Assembly (NCBI RefSeq): GCF_020991275.1
Contig: NZ_JAJLQY010000002.1
Span: forward strand, 372,001-436,000
DNA: 64,000 nt
Source: Actinocorallia sp. API 0066
GTDB taxonomy: Bacteria > Actinomycetota > Actinomycetes > Streptosporangiales > Streptosporangiaceae
Reading direction: 5' to 3'
Both the position numbers and the translations under genes were made by a program. The notes beneath the pieces were generated by a model. The model searched no databases, was not told where the DNA came from, and saw only the letters and a program-made list of their open reading frames with translations. Numbering within the stretch: position 1 is the first letter of the stretch; each line of letters begins with the position of its first letter. Of the stretch, positions 25,405 to 34,204 are shown one piece after another.

Positions 25405-27894
25405 TCAGGGGTGGTTCGGGGGACGGCGGGTGAGGCGCGTGATGGTCGTGGCGAGAGCGACTCCTGTGATGAGGGAAGCGGCCAGGGCCAGGAGCGGGGA
25501 GTAGTCGGCGAGCAGGGGATAGACCTGCCAGTGGGTCAGGTAGATGTACAGGGTGGAGGCGGCCAGGAGGCCCGCCAGGCGGTCCAGGGGGCGGGGGACC
25601 AGGAGGCTGCGGGCCCAGATGAGGAGGGTAAGGCCGGTGATGATGACGGTCTCGCGTACCAGCTCGTCGGGGCCGAAGTATCCGGGCACGGTTAGGAGGG
25701 CGGCGAAGGTGAGCAGGAGCCTCTTGGTCGTTGTGTCGGCGCGGGCGGCGGCCCAGCCCAGGGGGAACATCCAGAAGGCGACGATCGCGTTGGGCAGGTG
25801 CAGGAGAGTCCGCACCTCCAGGACGTCGTAGCGGAGCACCAGCCCGGCCCCGAGCAGCACCAGGGGAGCGGCGAAGGGGAACCGTCGTTCGGCGCGGTCG
25901 AGCGCGGGGACGCGGGCGAGCACGGTGAGCGCCAGCAGGATGTAGACGATGACCTCGACGAACCAGTAGTTGCTGTCGCGGCCCAGGAGGCTGTGCAGCA
26001 GCAGCGCCTGGAACAGGTGGTACCCGTCGGTGAGCAGCGCCGCGAGCGCGATCCACAGGGCGCTCGGCACGGCGATCCGCAGCGCGCTGCCCCACAGGTG
26101 ACGGCGGCGTTCGCGCAGCGTCGCCGACGTCAGGTGGAAGCGGGCGAGGTTGAAGCCCGCGACGGCGAGCAGCACGTGCGCGCCGCCCCGCACCGTGAAG
26201 AGCGGGATGTGTGATCCGACGATGAGGACGATCGCGACGGCGCGGAGCAGGACGCCCGTCTCCAGGCTGTGCCAGCGCGCCCGCCAGCCGGTGCGCGGTA
26301 CCGACGCGCGCAGGTCGCGCAGCGGTAGGAGATGCCATTCGCGCGGCAGATGGCCGAGTTCGTTCTCCAGCGCGAGAGACATCTCGACGTAGGAGAGGGA
26401 GTCGCCGCCCAGGGAGACGAAGCTGCTGTCTTCCGTGACGTCGTCCCGCCCGAGGACGCGCCGGTACAGGGCGACGAGCCTGTCCGGCGTCTCGTCCTCC
26501 GCGTAGGCCGGACGCGGAAGCGCGCGCACGGCTGACAGGTCGGGCTTGCCCGACGCAAGGCGGGGCAGCTCAGCGAGGACGTGCACATGGACCGCCCGGA
26601 CGGGCAACCCGTACTCCGCGGCGACGAGCCGCCGGAGCGGGTCGGCCTCCGGCGCCGGAGTCCCGGCCACCGCGACGACGAGCGTGTTGTCGTCCTCGTC
26701 GCCCGTGCAGCACGCGGTGCGGCCGTGCCGGGCCAGGAGGTCCTCGACGCGCCGCGGGTCGATCCGCAGCCCGTAGAGCTTGAGGAACCCGCCGCGCCGC
26801 CCCACCACCTCGTACAGCCCGTCGGGGGCGCGCCGGGCGAGGTCGCCGGTGCGCAGCTCGGTCACGGTGCGGCCGAGCGCGAGGTCGGCGGGGCCCTCGG
26901 CGTATCCGAGCATCACGTTGGGCCCGGTGTAGACGAGCTCTCCGACGTCGGGCGTAGGCACGTCGGGCACAGGATCCAGCCGGAAGGCGCCGCCGGGCAC
27001 GGGTAGGCCGACCGCTTCCGGATGCGTCGTAGCGAGGTCCGGTGGCAGGTAGGCCATTCGCGCGGTCGCCTCCGTCTGCCCGTACATGACGAAGAGATCC
27101 CAGCCTTCGCGGCGTCCCAGTTCGGCGTACCTGACGACCTGCTCGGCGGGCATCCTTCCGCCCGCCTGGGTGAGGTAGCGCAGGTGCGGCAGGCGTAGGT
27201 CGGCGAAGCCCACGCGGTCCAGAAGGTCGAACGTGTAAGGCACGCCGGACAGGGAGGTGCCCTGCGCGTCACGGAAGACGTCCCAGAAGAGCGGGTCGCC
27301 GACGGACAGGTCGGTCAGGATGAGCCCGGCCCCGCACAGGAGGTGGCTGTTGATGACGGACAGGCCGTAGCAGTACGACATAGGCAGGGTCGTCGCGGCA
27401 CGGTCATCGGGGCGGATGTCGAGGTAGGCGGCGATGGACTCGGCGTTGGCCTGGAGGTTGTCGCGGGAGAGCCGGACGAGCTTGGGCGACCCGGTGGAGC
27501 CGGACGTGCTGAGCAGCAGCGCCAGCTCCGGGTGCAGCGTGTGCGCGGACAGGGCGCGCCGCTCCGTCAGCGAGCCGTCGGGCTCGGCGACGACGTCGGG
27601 GTCGTAGGCGGCGATGAGCGAACGTTGGGCGGAGGCGCGTTCGGGGACGAGCAGCAGGGGGTGCCCGGCCGACAGCGCGGCGAGGTAGACGACGAGCGCG
27701 TCCACGGTGTGGGCGCAGGGGAGCAGGACGAGCCGGCGTTCGGCGCCCAGCCGCGCCGCGGCGTCCGCGACGCGTTCGGCGAGCTCCCGGTAGTTCAGGA
27801 CGCCGTCCCGGTGGACGACGGCCGTCCGGTCCGCGTGATTCGCCAGCGCGTCGGGGAAACGCGGCTGCTTTGTGCTTGAGGCGGGGGGAGACAC
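25405..27894 (-). CDS. Adenylation domain + carrier protein + integral-membrane acyltransferase, fused
   Basis: A rare three-part protein, 829 aa from GTG 27894. Residues about 15-440 are an ANL adenylation domain: core motif LLLSTSGSTGSPKLVRLS, then MYGQTEATARMAY, TGDLARRAPDGLYEVVGRRG and a SGKPD-type C-terminal lysine. A carrier domain of about 75 residues follows, with the phosphopantetheine serine in SLGGDSLSYVEMSL. The last 290 residues contain about nine membrane segments resembling acyltransferase-3 proteins. It likely activates an acid, loads it on its own carrier and passes it to a membrane acceptor. An IdeR/DtxR-like iron box overlaps the promoter. A longer in-frame start at 27924 would place the box inside the gene. 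Confidence 0.85.
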   Translation of the reverse strand: MSPPASSTKQPRFPDALANHADRTAVVHRDGVLNYRELAERVADAAARLGAERRLVLLPCAHTVDALVVYLAALSAGHPLLLVPERASAQRSLIAAYDPDVVAEPDGSLTERRALSAHTLHPELALLLSTSGSTGSPKLVRLSRDNLQANAESIAAYLDIRPDDRAATTLPMSYCYGLSVINSHLLCGAGLILTDLSVGDPLFWDVFRDAQGTSLSGVPYTFDLLDRVGFADLRLPHLRYLTQAGGRMPAEQVVRYAELGRREGWDLFVMYGQTEATARMAYLPPDLATTHPEAVGLPVPGGAFRLDPVPDVPTPDVGELVYTGPNVMLGYAEGPADLALGRTVTELRTGDLARRAPDGLYEVVGRRGGFLKLYGLRIDPRRVEDLLARHGRTACCTGDEDDNTLVVAVAGTPAPEADPLRRLVAAEYGLPVRAVHVHVLAELPRLASGKPDLSAVRALPRPAYAEDETPDRLVALYRRVLGRDDVTEDSSFVSLGGDSLSYVEMSLALENELGHLPREWHLLPLRDLRASVPRTGWRARWHSLETGVLLRAVAIVLIVGSHIPLFTVRGGAHVLLAVAGFNLARFHLTSATLRERRRHLWGSALRIAVPSALWIALAALLTDGYHLFQALLLHSLLGRDSNYWFVEVIVYILLALTVLARVPALDRAERRFPFAAPLVLLGAGLVLRYDVLEVRTLLHLPNAIVAFWMFPLGWAAARADTTTKRLLLTFAALLTVPGYFGPDELVRETVIITGLTLLIWARSLLVPRPLDRLAGLLAASTLYIYLTHWQVYPLLADYSPLLALAASLITGVALATTITRLTRRPPNHP

Positions 27895-27922
27895 GCCACC
27901 AGCATAGGTAAGGCTAACCTTC
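27895..27922 (-). promoter_or_regulatory. Probable IdeR/DtxR iron box and leaderless promoter
   Basis: On the plus strand 27906-27920 reads AGGTAAGGCTAACCT, matching the inner 15 bases of the iron-box consensus at 14 positions; over the full 19-bp consensus 15 match. On the minus strand a TATGCT -10 element (27906-27901) is followed by 6 bases and then GTG 27894, which fits a leaderless transcript. An iron-loaded repressor bound here would block the polymerase. Confidence 0.7.
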
Positions 27923-27975
27923 ACCAGAATACGGCTGGGCGGATCATTGGGTTCGCCCGGCCTGGGTCGCGCGCG

Positions 27976-28608
27976 TCAGGGTGCGTGGGGCAGGGCGATG
28001 CCGTGCAGGATGTGGTGGAGGAAGCGGACACTGCCGTCGTGGCCCGGTGTGGCGTTCTCGCGGGCCCAGGCGGCGCCGCTGAGGAGGTCGAAGAGTTCCT
28101 CGGCGGTGAGGTCCGGGGTGACGCGTCCGGCGTCCTGGGCGCGCGTCAGGAGCCGCTCACCGGCCCCGTGCATGGCCGCGCACATCGCGTGTGACGGCGT
28201 GCCCTCGTCGTACATGCTCTGCGTCAGGATGCCGACAAGGCCACGGAACGTACTGAAATGCCCGACGGCGAGCTCCATCCAGCCCGTCAGCGCCTCCAGC
28301 GGCTCCCGTTCGGTGCCCAGCCGCTCGGCCGCCTCGACGAGCGCCGCCAGCCCGTCCCGCGTCGCCGCCTCCACCAGCGTCGCCCGCGTGGGGAAGTGCC
28401 GGTAGAGCGTCCCGATGGCTACTTGGGCCTGCCCGGCCACGTCCTCCAACGACGCGTCGGCCCCGTCGCTCTCGAACGCCTTGCGCGCCGCGGCCAGGAT
28501 CGCGTCGTAGTTCCGCCGCCCGTCAGCCCGCTTGGGCCGCTGCGCGATATACGGCTCCGCACCCTCACCCACCCAGCTCCCCCTAACCTGAGGACCTCTC
28601 AGCATCAT
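27976..28608 (-). CDS. TetR/AcrR-family regulator
   Basis: This is a 210-aa repressor. The helix-turn-helix lies at about residues 45-75: ASLEDVAGQAQVAIGTLYRH, then FPTRATLVEAA. The C-terminal ligand domain has no recognised motif. The start at 28608 follows a GGAGGGG site. It is transcribed in the same direction as the adenylation/acyltransferase gene 81 bp downstream, so it may regulate that gene or be co-regulated with it. Confidence 0.85.
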   Translation of the reverse strand: MMLRGPQVRGSWVGEGAEPYIAQRPKRADGRRNYDAILAAARKAFESDGADASLEDVAGQAQVAIGTLYRHFPTRATLVEAATRDGLAALVEAAERLGTEREPLEALTGWMELAVGHFSTFRGLVGILTQSMYDEGTPSHAMCAAMHGAGERLLTRAQDAGRVTPDLTAEELFDLLSGAAWARENATPGHDGSVRFLHHILHGIALPHAP

Positions 28609-28822
28609 AACCGCCCCTCCCCACCCCCAACCCAACAGCCAAACCGAACCCAAAACCAGAACCAGAACGGAGTAAAACCGGACGGGTCAGCGAACCCTTC
28701 TGCTTCCGACCGGATCCCCTCACCGGAGAGGCCGCGTCAGCGCAACGGCCCAAGGAACCCCACAGGAGCGGCCCAACTCATCCGTGAAATGCAGAAAAGC
28801 CCCCAGACCGGAAACCGGGGGC

Positions 28823-28872
28823 GTGGGGGCGAAGCCCCCACATCGGGGGGCTCGGGGGGTCGTCCCCCCGAT
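28823..28872 (-). terminator. Tandem GC hairpins downstream of the tRNA operon
   Basis: Two strong hairpins lie side by side: GTGGGGGC-GAA-GCCCCCAC at 28823-28841, and ATCGGGGGG paired with CCCCCCGAT at 28842-28872. They sit 64 bp beyond the last tRNA of the minus-strand operon and can end its transcript. Similar GGGGGC/GCCCCC palindromes are common in actinomycete spacers. The wider gap 28609-28935 holds no gene that I can support. Confidence 0.65.
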
Positions 28873-28935
28873 AGACGATAGCGGCCTTCGGGGAGCCTTG
28901 AGCGAAGCGAAAGGCGACCAACGAAGGCCGGCTCG

Positions 28936-29007
28936 TGGACGATACTGGGATTGAACCAGTGACCTCTTCCGTGTCAGGGAAGCGCTCTCCCGCTGAGCTA
29001 ATCGTCC
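28936..29007 (-). tRNA. tRNA-Val (anticodon GAC)
   Basis: This folds as a 72-nt cloverleaf. The acceptor stem GGACGAT pairs with ATCGTCC, the anticodon loop is CTGACAC with GAC in the middle, and the T-arm has GGTTCAATCC. No CCA is encoded. It is the last of three tRNAs on this strand. Confidence 0.95.
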
Positions 29008-29017
29008 GGGATCTGCG

Positions 29018-29088
29018 AGGTGGAGACGGGATTTGAACCCGTGTACACGGCTTTGCAGGCCGTTGCCTCGCCTCTCGGCCACTCCACC
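29018..29088 (-). tRNA. tRNA-Cys (anticodon GCA)
   Basis: This is a 71-nt cloverleaf with acceptor GGTGGAG/CTCCACC, anticodon loop CTGCAAA with GCA, and T-arm GGGTTCAAATCCC. The discriminator base is U, as required for cysteine. CCA is not encoded. It is the middle gene of the Gly-Cys-Val operon. Confidence 0.95.
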
Positions 29089-29113
29089 GTGATCGGCCGT
29101 GTGGGCCTCTCCG

Positions 29114-29185
29114 AGCGGAAGACGGGATTCGAACCCGCGACCCTCACCTTGGCAAGGTGATGCTCTACCACTGAGCCACTTCCGC
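29114..29185 (-). tRNA. tRNA-Gly (anticodon GCC)
   Basis: This is a 72-nt cloverleaf with acceptor GCGGAAG, anticodon loop TTGCCAA with GCC, T-arm GGGTTCGAATCCC and discriminator U. It is the first gene of the Gly-Cys-Val operon, an order often seen in actinomycetes. The divergent pabB gene starts 125 bp away. Confidence 0.95.
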
Positions 29186-29309
29186 GTGTCCGCCCGGCCT
29201 TGCGGACCGTGGCGACGTGGAAAACCATAGCCAACTCTCCGGCCGAGTGCCAAACCGGAGCGGCGGGACGGGGATGCGAGCTGCCGGTTGCGGGCGGGAA
29301 ACTAGGGGT

Positions 29310-30284
29310 ATGGATGCGTTCGCCCATGTGGGGGGCAGGCTGGCCACGGGCCTTGCCGAGGTCTCCTCCGATCCTGCCGTGCTGGACGGGCGCGGCTGGT
29401 GGGCCGTTGCCGTCACCTATGAGGGCAAAGTGACGTGTGCCCGCTTTGACGATGTCCGTCCCGCGCCTCATCCGGACGGCCCGTGGCGTGCGCCCGGCCC
29501 TTGGACGTCTTCCTTGGATCGGTCCGCTTACGAGCGCGGGGTGTCGGAGATCAGGGCGGCGATCGCGGACGGCATCGTCTACCAGGCGAATCTGTGCCGT
29601 GTCCTTTCGGCGCCCGCCCACGACGGCATCACGGGCCTCGGAAGGCGCCTGACGGAAGCGCATCCGGCCCCCTACGGGATGACGTTGAAGATCCCAGGTG
29701 CCGAGATCGCTTGCGCCAGCCCAGAGCTGTACCTCGCCCGTGCCGGCGACGTGATCACGTCGGGGCCGATCAAAGGCACCGGCCGTACCGAGGCCGACCT
29801 CCTCCCGAAGGACCACGCCGAGAACGTCATGATCGTCGATCTTGTCCGCAACGACCTGGGCCGGGTCGCCGAGACCGGCAGCGTCGAGGTGCCCTCCCTG
29901 TGCGCGGTGGAGCACCACCCCGGGCTGGTCCACCTTGTGTCGACGGTCCGCGCGCGCACGTCCGCCGGATGGCCTGAGATCCTCGCGGCGACGTTCCCTC
30001 CGGGCTCCGTGACGGGCGCGCCCAAGTCGTCGGCCCTGGAGCTGATCGAGCGGCTGGAGCCCGTCGCGCGCGGCCCGTACTGCGGCGCGGTCGGCTGGGT
30101 GGACGCCGACCGGGGCGTCGCCGAGCTGGCCGTCGGGATCAGGACGTTCTGGATCGAGGAGGGCCAGGTCAGGTTCGGCACGGGGGCGGGCATCACCTGG
30201 GGCTCGGATCCCGCGAGAGAATGGCAGGAGACGGAACTGAAGGCCGAACGGCTACTGGAGGTGGCGGGTGCTGGTCTGGACTGA
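29310..30284 (+). CDS. pabB: Aminodeoxychorismate synthase component I (PabB-like)
   Basis: This 324-aa chorismate-binding enzyme converts chorismate with ammonia to 4-amino-4-deoxychorismate for folate or p-aminobenzoate. It has the catalytic blocks SGPIKGTGRTEADLL, DLVRNDLGRVAETGSVEVP, the TFPPGSVTGAPKSSALELIE block and the C-terminal RFGTGAGITWGSDPAREWQE. The N-terminal tryptophan-binding domain of full-length PabB is mostly missing, giving a short form. Its 3' end overlaps pabC by 17 bp. The ATG 29310 start is the first that fits. Confidence 0.9.
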   Translation: MDAFAHVGGRLATGLAEVSSDPAVLDGRGWWAVAVTYEGKVTCARFDDVRPAPHPDGPWRAPGPWTSSLDRSAYERGVSEIRAAIADGIVYQANLCRVLSAPAHDGITGLGRRLTEAHPAPYGMTLKIPGAEIACASPELYLARAGDVITSGPIKGTGRTEADLLPKDHAENVMIVDLVRNDLGRVAETGSVEVPSLCAVEHHPGLVHLVSTVRARTSAGWPEILAATFPPGSVTGAPKSSALELIERLEPVARGPYCGAVGWVDADRGVAELAVGIRTFWIEEGQVRFGTGAGITWGSDPAREWQETELKAERLLEVAGAGLD

Positions 30285-31146
30285 CGGCGTCCTCGGGCGG
30301 GACACCGTGAGCGTGGTCGACCACGGGATCACCGTGGGCGACGGCGTCTTCGAGACGATCAAGCTCGTCCGGGGCGTCCCGTTCGCGCTCACCCGCCACC
30401 TGAGGCGGCTCGCCTTCTCGGCCCGTGGGTTGGGCCTCCCTGAGCCCGACGAGGGCTTCCTCCGCAAGGGCATCGAAGAGATCCTCGCGCAGGCCGACCC
30501 GGGGGTGGCCGCTCCCGACGAAGTCGGGGTTGCGAAGCGGCCGCCCTCGGGCCGAATCGAACACGACCCGTGGGAGCTGGGTCGTCTACGCATCACCTAC
30601 ACGGGTGGCCCGGGGCCGCTCGGTTCCGTGCGCGGTGAGGAAGGGCCCACCACGATCGTCATAGCGGGCGAGCAGAAGCCGTTCGCGCCCACGTCGCGGA
30701 TAGCGACGGTTCCGTGGCCCCGTAACGAGCGCGGCCCCCTGGCGGGCCTGAAGACGACGTCCTACGCCGACAACGTCATCGCGCTCGCCAAGGCGGCGGA
30801 GGCGGGCGCTGACGAGGCCGTCTTCGGGAATCTCGCGGGGAACCTGTGCGAGGGCACCGGCTCGAACATCTTCGTCGTAGTGGACGGCCGTGCTTTGACG
30901 CCCACCCTGGAGAGCGGCTGCCTCGCGGGCGTCACACGCGCGCTCGCACTGGAGTGGACGGACGCCGTAGAAGCCGACGTGCCTTACGAGCTCCTCGGCA
31001 CGGTGCAGGAGGCGTTCCTCACGTCCACCACGAGGGACATCCAGCCGATCACCTGGATAGACGGCCGTGAGCTGCCCGTCGGCGACGTCACCCGGGCGAT
31101 CGCGGCGGAGTTCACGATCCGGTCGGCCGAAAACGTCGACCCCTGA
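30268..31146 (+). CDS. pabC: Class IV aminotransferase, aminodeoxychorismate lyase (PabC-like)
   Basis: This 292-aa fold-type IV PLP enzyme probably cleaves aminodeoxychorismate to p-aminobenzoate and pyruvate, given the overlapping pabB gene. The PLP lysine is in GLKTTSYADNVIAL. Other blocks are DHGITVGDGVFETIKL and EGTGSNIFVV. About 28 residues near 77-104 (beginning DPGVAAPDEVGVAKRPPSG) form a charged insertion just before the LRITYTGG strand, not usual for the family. The GTG 30268 start keeps the WTDGVLG opening. Confidence 0.88.
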   Translation: MLVWTDGVLGRDTVSVVDHGITVGDGVFETIKLVRGVPFALTRHLRRLAFSARGLGLPEPDEGFLRKGIEEILAQADPGVAAPDEVGVAKRPPSGRIEHDPWELGRLRITYTGGPGPLGSVRGEEGPTTIVIAGEQKPFAPTSRIATVPWPRNERGPLAGLKTTSYADNVIALAKAAEAGADEAVFGNLAGNLCEGTGSNIFVVVDGRALTPTLESGCLAGVTRALALEWTDAVEADVPYELLGTVQEAFLTSTTRDIQPITWIDGRELPVGDVTRAIAAEFTIRSAENVDP

Positions 31147-31232
31147 GCCGTAAAGGGAAATTCTTCCGCGGTGTGAGCCTTGTTACATGAAAGGACTTAT
31201 TCGGGGGGCTCCCGCGGTTCAGACTGGAGGCC

Positions 31233-32636
31233 GTGTACGACTTCGACCTCCTCGTGCTCGGATCAGGACCGGGCGGCCAGAAGGCCGCCATCGCCGCCGC
31301 GAAGCTCGGCAAGAGAGCCGCCGTCGTCGAGAAACGTCACATGCTCGGCGGCGTCTGCATCAACACCGGCACGATTCCCTCCAAAACCCTCCGTGAAGCC
31401 GTCCTCTACCTCACCGGCCTGAACCAGCGCGAGCTCTACGGGCAGAGCTACCGCGTCAAGGACGAGATCACCGTCGCCGACCTGGGCATGCGCACCCAGC
31501 ACGTGATAGGCCGTGAGATCCAGGTGATCCGTAGCCAACTCAGCCGCAACCGCGTACAGATGTTCGAGGGCACAGGCCGCTTCCTCGACTCGCACACCGT
31601 CGGCGTCTCCGGCGCCGAAGAGAAGAAGATCACAGCCGAGAGGATCGTCATCGCCACCGGGACGTCGCCCGCGCGTCCCGACAGCGTCGAGTTCGACGAC
31701 CGCACGGTGATCGACTCCGACGCGATCCTCCACCTCGACAGGGTTCCCGAGACCCTCGTCGTCGTCGGAGCGGGCGTCATAGGCATCGAGTACGCCTCCA
31801 TGTTCGCCGCGCTCGGCACCAAGGTCACCGTGGTCGAGCGGCGTGAGCGGATGCTCGAATTCTGCGATCTGGAGATCGTTGAGGCGCTCAAGTACCATCT
31901 GCGCGATCTGGCGGTCACGTTCCGGTTCGGGGAGAGTGTCGCGGCCGTCGAACGCCGTCCGCGCGGCGCGATCACCGTGTTGGAGAGCGGCAAGAAGCTC
32001 CCCGCCGACTGCGTCATGTACTCCGCGGGCCGCCAGGGCAAGACCGCCGAACTCTGCCTCGACGCCGCGGGACTGTCCGCCGACGGGCGCGGCAGGATCG
32101 AGGTGGACGAGCACTACCGGACCGAGGTCCCGCACATCTACGCCGTAGGCGACGTCATCGGCTTCCCGGCCCTGGCTGCGACGTCCATGGAGCAGGGCCG
32201 CCTAGCCGCCCAGCACGCCTGCGGCGAGCCCGTCGCGGACATGCACGAGCTCCAGCCGATCGGCATCTACACCGTCCCGGAGATCAGCTTCGTGGGACGC
32301 ACCGAGGACGACCTCACCCGCGAGCGCGTCCCGTTCGAGGTGGGCATCTCGCGCTACCGGGAGCTGGCGCGCGGCCAGATCATCGGCGACTCCTACGGCA
32401 TGCTCAAACTGCTCGTCTCGCCCGAGACGCGCAAACTCCTCGGCGTCCACGTCTTCGGCACGGGAGCCACCGAGCTGGTGCACATCGGCCAGACGGTGAT
32501 GGGCTGCGGCGGAACCGTCGACTACCTCGTGAACACCGTTTTCAACTACCCGACGCTCGCCGAGTCCTACAAGGTCGCCGCGCTCGACGCGATGAACAAG
32601 ATGCGCGCCATCGCCCGGCTCACCGCGGAGGTCTGA
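31233..32636 (+). CDS. sthA: Soluble (Si-specific) NAD(P) transhydrogenase SthA
   Basis: This 467-aa FAD enzyme moves reducing equivalents between NADPH and NAD. It shows FAD motif [22 protein letters not shown](P) motif [20 protein letters not shown] and a C-terminal dimerisation domain. The active-site segment [19 protein letters not shown] has a single Cys: the second redox Cys of lipoamide dehydrogenase or glutathione reductase is Thr, which separates SthA from those enzymes. GTG 31233 is the start. It is monocistronic between pabC and ssgB. Confidence 0.93.
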   Translation: MYDFDLLVLGSGPGGQKAAIAAAKLGKRAAVVEKRHMLGGVCINTGTIPSKTLREAVLYLTGLNQRELYGQSYRVKDEITVADLGMRTQHVIGREIQVIRSQLSRNRVQMFEGTGRFLDSHTVGVSGAEEKKITAERIVIATGTSPARPDSVEFDDRTVIDSDAILHLDRVPETLVVVGAGVIGIEYASMFAALGTKVTVVERRERMLEFCDLEIVEALKYHLRDLAVTFRFGESVAAVERRPRGAITVLESGKKLPADCVMYSAGRQGKTAELCLDAAGLSADGRGRIEVDEHYRTEVPHIYAVGDVIGFPALAATSMEQGRLAAQHACGEPVADMHELQPIGIYTVPEISFVGRTEDDLTRERVPFEVGISRYRELARGQIIGDSYGMLKLLVSPETRKLLGVHVFGTGATELVHIGQTVMGCGGTVDYLVNTVFNYPTLAESYKVAALDAMNKMRAIARLTAEV

Positions 32637-32733
32637 GAGGGCCGCTGAGACGTGCGCGGAGCCCCGCGCGAGCCGGGTGTGGTGACGGCCGGCGCGGGGC
32701 TCCACGGTCTGTGTGAGGGGTTCTCCGGGGTGC

Positions 32734-33153
32734 TCAGGACGACCAGAGCAGATGTTCCAGCTCGGCGTCCATGTCCACGAACTCCGATTCCCGGCCTGCG
32801 GCCACGATGTCGTACGTCTTGTGGAGGAAGTCCGCCATCGGCGTCAAAGGCACGTCGAAAAGGGCGTTTCCAAACGGAGAGGACAGCGCCAGATGCAGCG
32901 TCCTGTCGTTCTCCGGACCCGCGGGCCAGACCTGCACGTCGCCGTCTCCGGCGCGCCGCTCGATCCCTACGGTCAGCAGCTCCCGCGCGAAGATCCACTC
33001 GACGGGATCGTCGTTGCCGACGTGGAACGACATCCGGATCGCGTACGGATCGTCCGCCGCGTACTCCAGCGTGGCCAGCAGGGGCACGGTCGACCGGTCT
33101 GGCACGACGAGTCGAAGACCCAGCTCCGCGGAGACGGTGGTGCTGCTGTTCAT
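32734..33153 (-). CDS. ssgB: SsgA-like sporulation/cell-division protein, SsgB type
   Basis: This 139-aa member of the actinomycete SsgA-like family is closest in pattern to SsgB, which places FtsZ at sporulation septa. Signature parts are the AELGLRLVVPDRSTVPLLAT opening, YAIRMSFHVGNDDPVEWIFA, RELLTVGIERRAGDGDVQVW and the C-terminal DMDAELEHLLWSS. Start 33153 is preferred over an ATG two codons upstream that overlaps the GAAGGA site. It supports a filamentous, sporulating actinomycete. Confidence 0.92.
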   Translation of the reverse strand: MNSSTTVSAELGLRLVVPDRSTVPLLATLEYAADDPYAIRMSFHVGNDDPVEWIFARELLTVGIERRAGDGDVQVWPAGPENDRTLHLALSSPFGNALFDVPLTPMADFLHKTYDIVAAGRESEFVDMDAELEHLLWSS

Positions 33154-33437
33154 CGCCATTCCTTCGCGTCGGGCCCGGCTTCGTCGAGCTTCGGTGAGGA
33201 CTGCGCCTCCTCAGACGGGTGTCCCCCTGATCTATGACGCGTAACTGCGAGAACACGTCAGAACATTCCCAGCCTCCGGCCACGAGAGACCCTTTACCCA
33301 AGGTCACGGACCCGGCGCTGAGCTGCGGAAAACCCCTTACCGGTGGGCCCGGAAGCCTGGCTGTCCGGTAAGGTTCCGGCTGTTGGGGACGGGCGTTTCG
33401 GCCGTCGTCGGAGAGACCTTTCACGTAGGGTGAAACC

Positions 33438-33863
33438 GTGGCGATTGACCAGGAAAAAGATCTCCAGGGCAGCGGGGGCCGCCTCGACCGAATCCGGGCA
33501 GTGATGCGCTCGAACCCCCTGCTCTACACGACATGGCGCATCGGTGTTTTCACCGTCGGCGCCACCGTGCTGGTCGCGGGCGTGCTCATGATGGTCCTGC
33601 CGGGTCCGGGCATCCTCGCCATCGTCGTCGGCTTCGCGATCCTCGCCACCGAGTTCGTCTGGGCCCAACGCGCCCTGGGCAAGGCCAAGGCCGCAGCGGA
33701 ACGCGCCAAAGAGAAGGCCCTGGACCCCCGCACCCGCCGCCGCAACCTGGCCCTGGCCATCCTCGCCGGCCTCCTAGTCGCCGCCGCCCTCGTCGCCTAC
33801 CTCTACGTCGTAGGCCCCGAACTCCCCTGGCGCGCCGACTGGAGCCGCATCAACACCACCTGA
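33438..33863 (+). CDS. PGPGW-motif (TIGR02611-type) membrane protein
   Basis: This 141-aa inner-membrane protein belongs to the small actinobacterial PGPGW/TIGR02611 family of unknown function. After a charged N-terminus come two close membrane helices (VGATVLVAGVLMMVLPGPGI and LAIVVGFAILATEF). A basic coiled helix follows (LGKAKAAAERAKEKAL), then a third membrane helix near the C-terminus. GTG 33438 is the start. It stands alone just before a tRNA-Val gene. Confidence 0.82.
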   Translation: MAIDQEKDLQGSGGRLDRIRAVMRSNPLLYTTWRIGVFTVGATVLVAGVLMMVLPGPGILAIVVGFAILATEFVWAQRALGKAKAAAERAKEKALDPRTRRRNLALAILAGLLVAAALVAYLYVVGPELPWRADWSRINTT

Positions 33864-33954
33864 CCCTGCGCGGCCCGCCACAACCAATGTGCGAACCACC
33901 CCCCAAACACGCTACTCTTAACCCCGTCGCCGGGCCCCGCCCGACAACAAACCG

Positions 33955-34026
33955 GGGCGATTAGCTCAGTGGGAGAGCGCTTCGTTCACACCGAAGAGGT
34001 CACTGGTTCGAACCCAGTATCGCCCA
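33955..34026 (+). tRNA. tRNA-Val (anticodon CAC)
   Basis: This is a 72-nt cloverleaf with acceptor GGGCGAT/ATCGCCC, anticodon loop TTCACAC with CAC, and T-arm CTGGTTCGAACCCAG. CCA is not encoded. It marks the left edge of a stretch of accessory genes; tRNA 3' ends are frequent integration sites, but no matching direct repeat was seen on the far side. Confidence 0.95.
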
Positions 34027-34046
34027 CCTAGAGAACAGCAGGTCAG

Positions 34047-34081
34047 AGAGGCTTTCGGGAGAAGTCCCGGGAGCCTCTTGT
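34047..34081 (+). terminator. Hairpin after tRNA-Val
   Basis: AGAGGCT (34047-34053) pairs with AGCCTCT (34072-34078), with an inner CGGGA/TCCCG stem and a GAAG loop, followed by TTG. It sits 20 bp after the tRNA and is a good candidate for its terminator. Confidence 0.65.
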
Positions 34082-34204
34082 GCTGTCTGACGCCTGTCAG
34101 GAGCCAATCGGGGAGCCATCGTCAGGCCACCTCGATGTCGAGAAGCTCACGAGGGCGAGTCGGTTCATCCTCGACGCTCAGGTTCCGGGGCTACGCTGCT
34201 GGTC

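Noticed and set aside
28720-29253. 177-codon frame across the tRNA cluster
   Set aside because: It translates three tRNA genes; the stop-free run is chance.
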